Positions 5,419-10,520 of a stretch of DNA of 10,520 bases are shown piece after piece. The stretch covers positions 1 through 10,520 of the forward strand of contig DAICZX010000004.1 of NCBI GenBank assembly GCA_027310925.1. The letters are read 5' to 3'. The stretch is from Candidatus Parcubacteria bacterium (GTDB taxonomy: Bacteria; Patescibacteriota; Minisyncoccia; Phycocordibacterales; Phycocordibacteraceae). The notes below the pieces were generated by a model that saw nothing but the letters and a program-made list of their open reading frames with translations, had not been told where the DNA came from and made no database searches. Both the position numbers and the translations under genes were made by a program. Every line of letters begins with the position of its first letter. Position 1 is the first letter of the stretch.

Positions 5419-6672
5419 ATGAGCCTTGAGCTACTAGCATATCCGTTCCTATTTATCGCGATATTTTTTGAATCGTTTGTTCTTGTAACACTCCTCTCAA
5501 AGCCCGCACGGGAAGCACGGGAACGTGCTGCCGCAAACATCAACGGCACGTCTGTGCTTCCGTCGGTCGCGGTTATTGTGCCGTGCTGGAACGAAGCAAC
5601 CACAATCGGCGGCACCTGCGACTCACTACTTGCACTCAACTACCCGAAAGAGAAGCTGGAGGTTATCCTAGTCAACGACGGTTCAACTGACGATACACGA
5701 AACGCAATAGCACGCTTTGCAGAGCACCCACAGGTACGCATTATCCATAAAGAAAACGGTGGGAAACATACTGCACTCAACATAGGAATCGCTGCCACGC
5801 ACGCCGAATTCGTTGGTTGCCTTGACGCCGACTCATTCGTTGAGCCAGATGCGCTACGCGAGATTGTTCCCTGCTTCGCTGAGACAAGAGTTGCGGCGGT
5901 TACCGCAGCGATGTCAGTGCATCACCCAAAGAATCTCCTCCAACATATGCAGCATGTCGAATATGTGCTTGGCATCGCACTTCGACATGCGATTGCTTCT
6001 GTTAATGGGCTCTATGTGACTCCGGGACCATTTTCATTCTATCGACATAGCGTCATCAAGGAGCTTGGTGGATTTCGCTACGGCCACCAAACCGAGGACA
6101 TGGAAATGGCGCTTCGGATTCAGCACGCTGGGTATAGCATTGAAAATGCGCCACGCGCACGTGTCTATACCAAGTCCCCGAATACACTACTAAAACTTAT
6201 AAAACAGCGCACGCGCTGGACAACCGGTTTCCTCCGCAACGTTACGGGTGAGTACCGCGACCTCATCGGTAATCACCGGTACGGTGCACTTGGTATGCTT
6301 ATGCTCCCAACCGGACTGCTCGCTATCGGGAGCGGCATTCTGATCTTTTTTCTTGTATTGGTTGAGTTTGTGCTCCATATTATAAATGCCTTCGCAATTC
6401 GTACGGGTATTCCGCTCTCCTATGCGCTTGTGCCACATGGTTCGTTCAGTTGGTTTTACTTCCCTACGAATTATTCCCTGTTACTCAGCATCGTTACGCT
6501 TGGCATGCTACTCTCGCTGATAGCGATTGGCAAATACGTATCAAAAACACCGATGAATCTCAAGATTGGTCTCATTTCGTATATGCTCTTGTACGGTTTC
6601 ATCGTACCGTTGTGGCTTATGCGTGCGACAGTTGATGTCACATTTGGCAAGTACCGCGATTGGCGATGGTAA
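5419..6672 (+). CDS. Processive family-2 glycosyltransferase (polysaccharide synthase type)
   Basis: This 417-residue membrane enzyme has an N-terminal helix (about 6-27), a cytosolic GT-A domain and three or four C-terminal helices (about 290-320, 352-372, 383-402). The family motifs are in order: VPCWNEA (54-60), VNDGSTDD (85-92) for the nucleotide sugar, DADS (136-139) for the metal, TEDMEMALR (225-233) with the catalytic-base Asp, and QRTRW (263-267). The last is the QxxRW signature of processive synthases such as NodC, hyaluronan, cellulose and poly-GlcNAc synthases. It probably builds and exports a beta-linked polysaccharide or modifies a surface glycan; the sugar cannot be told from sequence. 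It has its own extended -10 promoter. The next gene starts 10 bases after its stop, so they likely form one unit. The family is near certain; the product is unknown. Confidence 0.92.
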   Translation: MSLELLAYPFLFIAIFFESFVLVTLLSKPAREARERAAANINGTSVLPSVAVIVPCWNEATTIGGTCDSLLALNYPKEKLEVILVNDGSTDDTRNAIARFAEHPQVRIIHKENGGKHTALNIGIAATHAEFVGCLDADSFVEPDALREIVPCFAETRVAAVTAAMSVHHPKNLLQHMQHVEYVLGIALRHAIASVNGLYVTPGPFSFYRHSVIKELGGFRYGHQTEDMEMALRIQHAGYSIENAPRARVYTKSPNTLLKLIKQRTRWTTGFLRNVTGEYRDLIGNHRYGALGMLMLPTGLLAIGSGILIFFLVLVEFVLHIINAFAIRTGIPLSYALVPHGSFSWFYFPTNYSLLLSIVTLGMLLSLIAIGKYVSKTPMNLKIGLISYMLLYGFIVPLWLMRATVDVTFGKYRDWRW

Positions 6673-6682
6673 GTCGTAACTC

Positions 6683-7348
6683 ATGTCACTGGTCACTCGA
6701 AATGCGCTCATAGCCCTCGGTATTACAATTGTGCTCGCAGGTACGATTGCATATGCCATTAATTACCTGAATCGCGCACGCATCAATGACCTCTCGACCA
6801 TAGAGAACCAACTTTCAATTGATACACTCTCACTCGAGACGCAGTTCTCTTTACTCGAGGAAGCCCCCTGTGATAGCGCTGCATCTTCAACCACACTGAC
6901 CGGAGAACTCGCGGACCTAGGTAGTCGCCTCTCCTACGCTGAGGATCAGCTCGGAAGTGGTAATTCGCAGGTAGTGCGATTGAAGGAGCAATATTCCCTG
7001 CTCGAAATACGTGATTATCTTATTACCAAACAACTCGCTGCCGCCTGCGGAACAAAACCCGTGACCGTTTTATATTTCTATAGCAATGCTGGTGACTGCA
7101 GCTCCTGCGATAAGGCTGGCTACGCTTTATCCTATCTCCGGAACACGTATCCAGCGCTTCGCGTGTATTCCTTCGATTATAACCTTGATCTTGGCGCTCT
7201 GAAGACCCTTATCACACTCCTGAGAGTGCGCGACTCGCTTCCCGCGTTCGTCGTGAACGGGAAACAGTCTTATGGTTTTACATCCCTCAGCGACCTGGAG
7301 AAAAAATTTCCCAAAGGGGCACTGGCCTCAACAACTGCGACAAACTAA
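6683..7348 (+). CDS. Membrane-anchored thioredoxin-fold protein with CSSC motif
   Basis: This 221-residue protein has an N-terminal transmembrane helix (about 8-28), a helical, probably coiled-coil region (about 33-120) and a C-terminal thioredoxin-like domain (about 126-210). That domain shows strand VTVLYFYS, the redox pair Cys139 and Cys142 in GDCSSCDKAG, and a cis-Pro at 187 in DSLPAFVV. Two more Cys (63, 122) lie in the helical part. The domain should face the outside and could make, break or sense disulfides. No Shine-Dalgarno site is visible; it follows the glycosyltransferase by 10 bases, which suggests co-transcription and perhaps coupled translation. Its stop is eight bases from the 3' end of the opposing tRNA gene. 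Thioredoxin fold is likely; partner and direction of redox work are unknown. Disulfide care for the Cys-rich surface protein at 265-1398 is a guess. Confidence 0.8.
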   Translation: MSLVTRNALIALGITIVLAGTIAYAINYLNRARINDLSTIENQLSIDTLSLETQFSLLEEAPCDSAASSTTLTGELADLGSRLSYAEDQLGSGNSQVVRLKEQYSLLEIRDYLITKQLAAACGTKPVTVLYFYSNAGDCSSCDKAGYALSYLRNTYPALRVYSFDYNLDLGALKTLITLLRVRDSLPAFVVNGKQSYGFTSLSDLEKKFPKGALASTTATN

Positions 7349-7356
7349 AACCCTTG

Positions 7357-7429
7357 AGCCGGAGGTCGGAATCGAACCGACGACCTGCTCATTACAAGTG
7401 AGCTGCTCTACCAACTGAGCTACTCCGGC
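7357..7429 (-). tRNA. trnT: tRNA-Thr (anticodon UGU)
   Basis: Full cloverleaf on the minus strand. The acceptor stem is GCCGGAG (7429-7423) with CTCCGGC (7364-7358). The D arm is GCTC/GAGC. The anticodon stem is GCTCA/TGAGC around CTTGTAA, with TGT at 7396-7394. The T arm is GTCGG-TTCGATT-CCGAC. The discriminator is U (7357) and CCA is not encoded, so it must be added after transcription. It reads ACA threonine codons. It lies nine bases after the small membrane-protein gene on the same strand and is probably the last gene of the translation operon, cut out by RNase P. Confidence 0.97.
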
Positions 7430-7433
7430 ATAT

Positions 7434-7440
7434 CCTCCTT
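7434..7440 (-). promoter_or_regulatory. Perfect Shine-Dalgarno sequence abutting the tRNA
   Basis: AAGGAGG lies on the minus strand, overlapping the TAA of the small membrane-protein gene and ending four bases before the tRNA 5' end. An ATG follows after only two bases (7431-7429) and its frame closes after three codons inside the tRNA, so it does not serve a gene that can be seen. It is the best match to the ribosome-site consensus in the window. Confidence 0.5.
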
Positions 7441-7846
7441 ACCTTATATCAAGCACGTCAGGATGTATTGTTTTGAGACTATTTTTGAAATCAGAGAGTG
7501 TCTTTACGAATGCACGTGCGTTCCCACGTGGTGCGATATCAATCGTTTGCCGCATACGGAAACGCCGAACAAGACGCGTAAGAAGACGCTCGACAGCGCG
7601 CACCACCTGAAGCGAGAAGTGCGCGCTGTCATGCGCAACACGACGAGCAAAATGACGCACTGCTTCTCGTAAAAATGCGCCTAGATCAATATGTGTCAGG
7701 ATAAACTCAATGCGTCCGACATGTTGATCGAAACGTGCACGCAGCGCTTCAAAAAGCCGTGCGCCACGTTTTGTTTCGTACCATGTAAGCGCGAAAAAAC
7801 TGAAAAAAATGACGAGTGCTACGGGAATACTAATAAAGTATATCAT
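7439..7846 (-). CDS. Small membrane protein of unknown function in translation operon
   Basis: This 135-residue protein has an N-terminal transmembrane helix (about 3-21) and then an Arg-rich, mostly helical cytoplasmic or surface part (about 24-100). It ends in a conserved-looking tail with ARAFVKTLSDFKNSLKTIHP (110-129). Its ATG is five bases after the EF-Ts stop and there is no Shine-Dalgarno site, so translational coupling with tsf is likely. I do not recognise a named family. The charge pattern (strongly basic, amphipathic helices beside a membrane anchor) would suit contact with acidic partners such as RNA, ribosomes or lipid head groups, but this is only inference. The gene contains a perfect 12-bp inverted repeat, described separately. 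Reality of the gene is well supported by its tight operon position and full reading frame. Confidence 0.75.
   Translation of the reverse strand: MIYFISIPVALVIFFSFFALTWYETKRGARLFEALRARFDQHVGRIEFILTHIDLGAFLREAVRHFARRVAHDSAHFSLQVVRAVERLLTRLVRRFRMRQTIDIAPRGNARAFVKTLSDFKNSLKTIHPDVLDIR
7592..7630 (-). repeat. Perfect 12-bp inverted repeat inside a coding region
   Basis: GACAGCGCGCAC (7592-7603) and GTGCGCGCTGTC (7619-7630) are exact inverted copies around a 15-base loop. As RNA they would form a very stable GC-rich hairpin within the small membrane-protein gene, 163 bases before the tRNA. No T-run follows, so it is not an intrinsic terminator. Confidence 0.7.
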
Positions 7847-7851
7847 GGTGA

Positions 7852-8433
7852 TTAACGGGCGGAGAGACGTGCGAAACGACTAATCTCAACACGTTCGCCG
7901 AATTTTTGCGTTGCTTCGTTAAGAAGATCGTGCACGGTCTTGTGTTCATCTTTGATAAATGGCTGCTCGAGAAGCACCTGATCACGAAAATAACTCGCCA
8001 GCTTACCCTCCAAAATCTGTGCCTGTATGGCTTTTGGCTTGTTGGCAATTTCCTTTTCAAATACTGCAGTCGCGGTATTCCTTGTTTCTTCCGGAATCTC
8101 CGCAATTGTCCCATATTGAGGATCAGTCGCCGCAACCTGCATCGCGATCTCTCGAGCAAGCGCAACAAAGTCAGGATTTTTAGCAACGAAATCTGTTTCG
8201 CAGGAAAGAAGCACCATTGCACCGATGTTTCCATCATGGATATAGCTTCCTATTGCTCCAGCGGCAAGTGCGCGATTTGCCGATTTTTCGGCTGATGCCG
8301 CTGAGTGTTTCTTGAGAATGACAGCGGCCGCCGCGAGATCTCCCCCGGCCTCTTCAAGAGCCTTTTTACACTGCATAACCGATACTCCAGTCATCTCGCG
8401 CAGTTCCTTTATTCTTTCAGTCGTAATTTCCAT
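7852..8433 (-). CDS. tsf: Elongation factor Ts (short form)
   Basis: EF-Ts reloads EF-Tu with GTP by expelling GDP. The 193-residue product has the N-terminal UBA-like domain (about 1-40), with REMTGVSVMQCKKALEEAGG (12-31), and the core with the key CETDFVAKN string (78-86; Asp81-Phe82 are the residues expected to enter EF-Tu near the Mg site). It is about 90 residues shorter than the E. coli protein and close to the short Thermus-like form, so one core repeat and the C-terminal module are missing. The start is placed at 8433 because homologous sequence begins there; the frame stays open 51 codons further upstream into rpsB, but that part is not EF-Ts-like. An extended -10 box lies nine bases before the ATG. 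It sits between rpsB and the small membrane-protein gene. Confidence 0.96.
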   Translation of the reverse strand: MEITTERIKELREMTGVSVMQCKKALEEAGGDLAAAAVILKKHSAASAEKSANRALAAGAIGSYIHDGNIGAMVLLSCETDFVAKNPDFVALAREIAMQVAATDPQYGTIAEIPEETRNTATAVFEKEIANKPKAIQAQILEGKLASYFRDQVLLEQPFIKDEHKTVHDLLNEATQKFGERVEISRFARLSAR

Positions 8434-8442
8434 GATAAGAAG

Positions 8443-8451
8443 ATGATAACA
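8443..8451 (-). promoter_or_regulatory. Candidate internal promoter of tsf
   Basis: TGTTATCAT (minus strand, 8451-8443) is an extended -10 whose last base is nine bases before the tsf ATG, in a 40-base gap that lacks a Shine-Dalgarno site. It would give an essentially leaderless tsf mRNA in addition to operon transcripts. The same TATCAT box occurs before the L31 gene. Confidence 0.45.
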
Positions 8452-8473
8452 TGCCCGACGCTTGTGTGCCGGG

Positions 8474-9172
8474 TTACGCAACCTGTCCCTTTTTGAAGGC
8501 TTCAGTGAGCTCGGCGAGAATGAGTCGGACTGTTTCGCGTGATGTATCGTTCGCGACAATCGGGTATGTGACCTCCCGCAGATCACAATCTGAACTCATG
8601 ATGGCAAGAATTGGAATGCCGGCCTCATTAGCCTCCTTGACCGCGTGCTTCTCATGTTTAGAGTCAATGACCAAGAGCGCGTCTGGACGCTTTGCGAGCT
8701 CGGTAATACCGTCAAGGCGTCCGATGAGGCGCTTTTTTTCCCGCTCAATTTTCACAAGTTCCAGCTTCGTGTGCTGCTTTGCCAGCGTACCCGCCTCTCC
8801 TTTTTCCAGGAGTTCTGCGAGCCGGTCGACACGCTTCTTTATTTCGCTCCAATTGGAGATAGTGCCGCCAAGCCACCGCGCAGCAACGTAAGGAGCGCCG
8901 ATGTCTTGCGCGGCCTTCTTTACAAGCGCGGCTATCTCGACTTTTCCACCGACGAAAAGGATAGTCTTCCCCTCTTTCGCGAGAGTCGCCATAACACCTT
9001 TTGCCTTCTCAAGCTGTTCAGCCGTCTTCGTGAGATCGATGATTTCCTGTCTTCCCTTCGTACCGACGAGGAAAGGTTTCATCGATGGGTGCCGACGACT
9101 TTTCACCTGTGCAAAATGCGCCCCCACATCGAAGAGGCGCTTGAATTCCGTCGTGTCTTTTACCGCCGTCAT
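8474..9172 (-). CDS. rpsB: 30S ribosomal protein S2
   Basis: S2 binds the 30S head-body junction and is needed for S1-type contacts and late assembly. The 232-residue product shows GAHFAQVKSRRHPSMKPFLV (17-36), EIIDLTKT (43-50), ILFVGGK (71-77), YVAARWLGGTISNW (95-108), LVKIEREKKRLIGRLDGI (139-156), and PDALLVIDSKHEKHAVKEA (163-181). Length is close to that of E. coli (about 240). The usual VDTNCDP string near the C-terminus is changed to MSSDCDL (192-198), a mild divergence. The ATG is ten bases after the RF1 stop with no Shine-Dalgarno site, so reinitiation after prfA is likely. The order rpsB-tsf is the widespread bacterial one. Confidence 0.97.
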   Translation of the reverse strand: MTAVKDTTEFKRLFDVGAHFAQVKSRRHPSMKPFLVGTKGRQEIIDLTKTAEQLEKAKGVMATLAKEGKTILFVGGKVEIAALVKKAAQDIGAPYVAARWLGGTISNWSEIKKRVDRLAELLEKGEAGTLAKQHTKLELVKIEREKKRLIGRLDGITELAKRPDALLVIDSKHEKHAVKEANEAGIPILAIMSSDCDLREVTYPIVANDTSRETVRLILAELTEAFKKGQVA

Positions 9173-9182
9173 TTCATTTATC

Positions 9183-10109
9183 TTACTCGAATTTCATCCC
9201 TTGCGCAAGCGCCCCGATAATGTCATCGATACCACCTGCGAGGATCTTCGGCAGATTATGCCACGATTCCTTCAACCGATGATCGGTGACCCGGTCTTGT
9301 AAATAGTTATAGGTGCGGATCTTTTCGGAACGATCGCCCGTACCTATCTGTGCTTTTCGAGCCGCCGCGTGCTTCCGAGCCTCTTCCTCCTCGTGTAGGA
9401 GCTCAAGCTTCGCGACAAGGATCTGCATAGCTTTCTCGCGATTCGCTCGTTGGCTACGTTCGGATGAGGAACGTACATCAATACCGGTCGGTTTGTGGAT
9501 AAGCCGTACAGCTGTTTCGACCTTATTCACGTTCTGCCCTCCAGCTCCGCCACTTCTTGAGAATTCGATGTCAATATCAGCTGGATTAACCTCTATCTTC
9601 GACTTCGTGCGGATAGGGAGCACGGCAATTGAGGCGGTTGAGGTATGAATACGGCCTGATTTTTCGGTGAGCGGTACGCGCTGAACCCGATGCACGCCGG
9701 TCTCATAGCGTAGCGCGTCATACGCCCCCGCGCCTGCAATCTCAAGCGTGAGCTCGTCTATAGAGCGCGTTTTCCAGCCCTGTCGTTCGGCATACTTTTG
9801 GTACATGTCTTTCAGGTCATGTGCGAATATACCTGCCTCGTCCCCACCAGCAGCTGCACGTAGCTCCATTACAACAAGCGTTGGTCGCTCAATTTCTTCC
9901 GTTTCCTTCGTAAGGATGCGCTCTATTTCAGCAAGAATATCTACTTGCCGCGCATGAAGCCTTGAGGCCTCCTCCTCGGCTAAAACTTTCAACTCAGTAT
10001 CTGTTTCGGCAGCTTTATGCACGTCCGTTATTTCCTTCTCAAGACGTTCATATTCCTCCGCGAGATACGCGGTGGCGAAATTCTTTTTAAATTCAGGAGA
10101 ATACTCCAC
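9183..10109 (-). CDS. prfA: Peptide chain release factor 1 (shortened)
   Basis: RF1 reads UAA and UAG and triggers release of the finished chain. The 308-residue product has the RF1 entry motif ELRAAAGGDEAGIFA (82-96), the stop-codon tripeptide in its RF1 form, PLT (146-148, where E. coli has PAT and RF2 has SPF), and the catalytic GGQ (190-192) in GGAGGQNVNKVETA. The C-terminal part RTYNYLQDRVTDHRL (265-279) follows. Compared with the 360-residue E. coli protein, about 42 residues are missing before the tripeptide, from domain 1, and about nine from the C-terminus. The start is GTG at 10109, directly next to the TAG of the L31 gene with no base between; no other in-frame start lies nearby. 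Translation is probably coupled to L31. Confidence 0.96.
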   Translation of the reverse strand: MEYSPEFKKNFATAYLAEEYERLEKEITDVHKAAETDTELKVLAEEEASRLHARQVDILAEIERILTKETEEIERPTLVVMELRAAAGGDEAGIFAHDLKDMYQKYAERQGWKTRSIDELTLEIAGAGAYDALRYETGVHRVQRVPLTEKSGRIHTSTASIAVLPIRTKSKIEVNPADIDIEFSRSGGAGGQNVNKVETAVRLIHKPTGIDVRSSSERSQRANREKAMQILVAKLELLHEEEEARKHAAARKAQIGTGDRSEKIRTYNYLQDRVTDHRLKESWHNLPKILAGGIDDIIGALAQGMKFE

Positions 10110-10358
10110 CTATTTCTTTTTCGCGGCGCGCTGCTTGAAACGTTCTACACGGCCCGCCTTGTCGAGCGTACGCTCTTCGCCTGTATAAAAAGGATGGGAC
10201 TTGCTAGAAATCTCGACGATTGTCTTCGGATACTCCTTCCCCTCAAACGTTGTTGTTTCAGTGGTCGTAATGGTTGAACCGATGAGGAAACGCTCGCCCG
10301 AAGCGAGGTCTTCAAACACGACCGGTCGATAGCCCGACGGATGAATATCTTTTTTCAT
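10110..10358 (-). CDS. rpmE2: 50S ribosomal protein L31, type B (zinc-free)
   Basis: The 82-residue protein begins MKKDIHPSGYRPVVFEDLAS and contains EYPKTIVEISSKSHPFYTGE (42-61) and the end KAGRVERFKQRAAKKK, all typical of L31. It has no Cys, so it is the type-B form that lacks the zinc-binding CxxC motifs. L31 bridges the 50S central protuberance to the 30S head. It is the first gene of the translation operon: an extended -10 box ends exactly seven bases before its ATG, so the mRNA probably starts at the A of ATG. There is no Shine-Dalgarno site. Its TAG touches the GTG of prfA. Confidence 0.96.
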   Translation of the reverse strand: MKKDIHPSGYRPVVFEDLASGERFLIGSTITTTETTTFEGKEYPKTIVEISSKSHPFYTGEERTLDKAGRVERFKQRAAKKK

Positions 10359-10365
10359 GGCACGA

Positions 10366-10374
10366 ATGATAGCA
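10366..10374 (-). promoter_or_regulatory. Extended -10 promoter of the translation operon
   Basis: TGCTATCAT (minus strand, 10374-10366) ends seven bases before the ATG of L31, which places the predicted transcription start on the start codon. A weak -35 (TTCCAA) lies 17 bases upstream, inside the end of the neighbouring surface-protein gene. The same stretch holds an imperfect direct repeat, TCGTGCTATCA then TCGTGCCATGA. Confidence 0.6.
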
Positions 10375-10379
10375 CGACC

Positions 10380-10520
10380 CTAGAATTGTTGGAAGACGGG
10401 AAGAATATTCACGATGGTCTGTGCGGAGACCGGAGAACCGCTAGTCCTGCATGTAATCTTAAAGATGGTCTGTTGCGTAATGCTAGAGGCATTCTTGGAT
10501 CCGGTGAGACTGCCGTTCGT
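10380..10520 (-). CDS. C-terminal end of a secreted Ig-like surface protein (cut by window edge)
   Basis: The minus strand is open from the right edge to a TAG at 10382-10380, giving the last 46 residues of a larger protein. They read like the end of an extracellular beta domain: TQQTIFKITC is an edge strand, SGSPVSAQTIVNIL is the last strand of an Ig-like fold, and the chain ends LPVFQQF. Ser, Thr and Asn are abundant, as in the other surface proteins here. There is no sorting motif at the C-terminus. The gene ends 21 bases before the L31 start with no terminator between, so its transcripts may run into the translation operon. The frame is short, but its composition and its end just before a promoter support it. 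Confidence 0.65.
   Translation of the reverse strand, partial: TNGSLTGSKNASSITQQTIFKITCRTSGSPVSAQTIVNILPVFQQF

Noticed and set aside
7290..7340. Terminator for the tRNA on the minus strand (a run of six T at 7306-7301)
   Set aside because: Only weak three-base stems precede the T-run, and it lies inside the opposing thioredoxin-fold gene.
8434..8586. N-terminal extension of EF-Ts by 51 residues
   Set aside because: The frame is open but runs through the 3' end of rpsB; EF-Ts-like sequence begins at the ATG at 8433, which has a promoter-like box just before it.
8645..9220. Frame of 191 codons opposite rpsB
   Set aside because: It is a shadow of rpsB, whose protein motifs are clear, and it extends across the prfA-rpsB junction.
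1..10520. CRISPR array, transposon, phage or toxin-antitoxin genes
   Set aside because: No spaced direct repeats, transposase, integrase or paired small toxin and antitoxin genes were seen on either strand.

Overview
The window looks like chromosomal DNA of a Candidate Phyla Radiation bacterium, most likely Parcubacteria (Patescibacteria). This rests on several signs. The translation proteins are compact: EF-Ts has 193 residues and RF1 has 308. The gene order L31, RF1, S2, EF-Ts is tight. Many Ser/Thr-rich single-pass surface proteins lie around the housekeeping genes. UGA is used as an ordinary stop, at the gene ending at 265, so this is not a lineage that reads UGA as glycine. The lineage is inferred from composition and gene content, not from a search.

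Region 1 (1-3032) is a cell-surface block. A sortase (1489-2172, minus) is followed on the same strand by a Cys-rich membrane-anchored protein (265-1398). After that comes the start of a secreted protein with an Ile-Pro repeat, cut by the left edge (1-207). Divergent from the sortase is a membrane-anchored CARDB-like protein (2259-3032, plus). The two divergent genes share a 14-bp palindrome made of two back-to-back TTGACA boxes, and their start codons are exactly equidistant from its centre. Between the sortase and the Cys-rich gene there is a long RNA hairpin centred on the sortase stop codon, a competing GCAA-capped hairpin, and a possible 13-residue leader ORF.

Region 2 (3034-5004, minus) is gyrB, whose stop codon is one base from the stop of the CARDB-like gene. 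It is followed by a 414-bp stretch (5005-5418) with no convincing gene.

Region 3 (5419-7348, plus) is a two-gene unit: a processive family-2 glycosyltransferase of the chitin/hyaluronan/poly-GlcNAc synthase type, and a membrane-anchored thioredoxin-fold protein with a CSSC motif.

Region 4 (7357-10358, minus) is a translation operon: type-B L31, RF1, S2, EF-Ts, a small membrane protein of unknown function, then tRNA-Thr(UGU). At the right edge is the last part of another secreted protein with an Ig-like C-terminus (10380-10520, minus).

Across the window, Shine-Dalgarno sites are mostly absent. Several genes instead have a TGnTATnnn extended -10 box only 7-13 bases before the start codon, which suggests leaderless or nearly leaderless mRNAs. 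No CRISPR array, transposon, phage gene or defence system was seen. The less ordinary content is regulatory architecture and the uncharacterised surface proteins.
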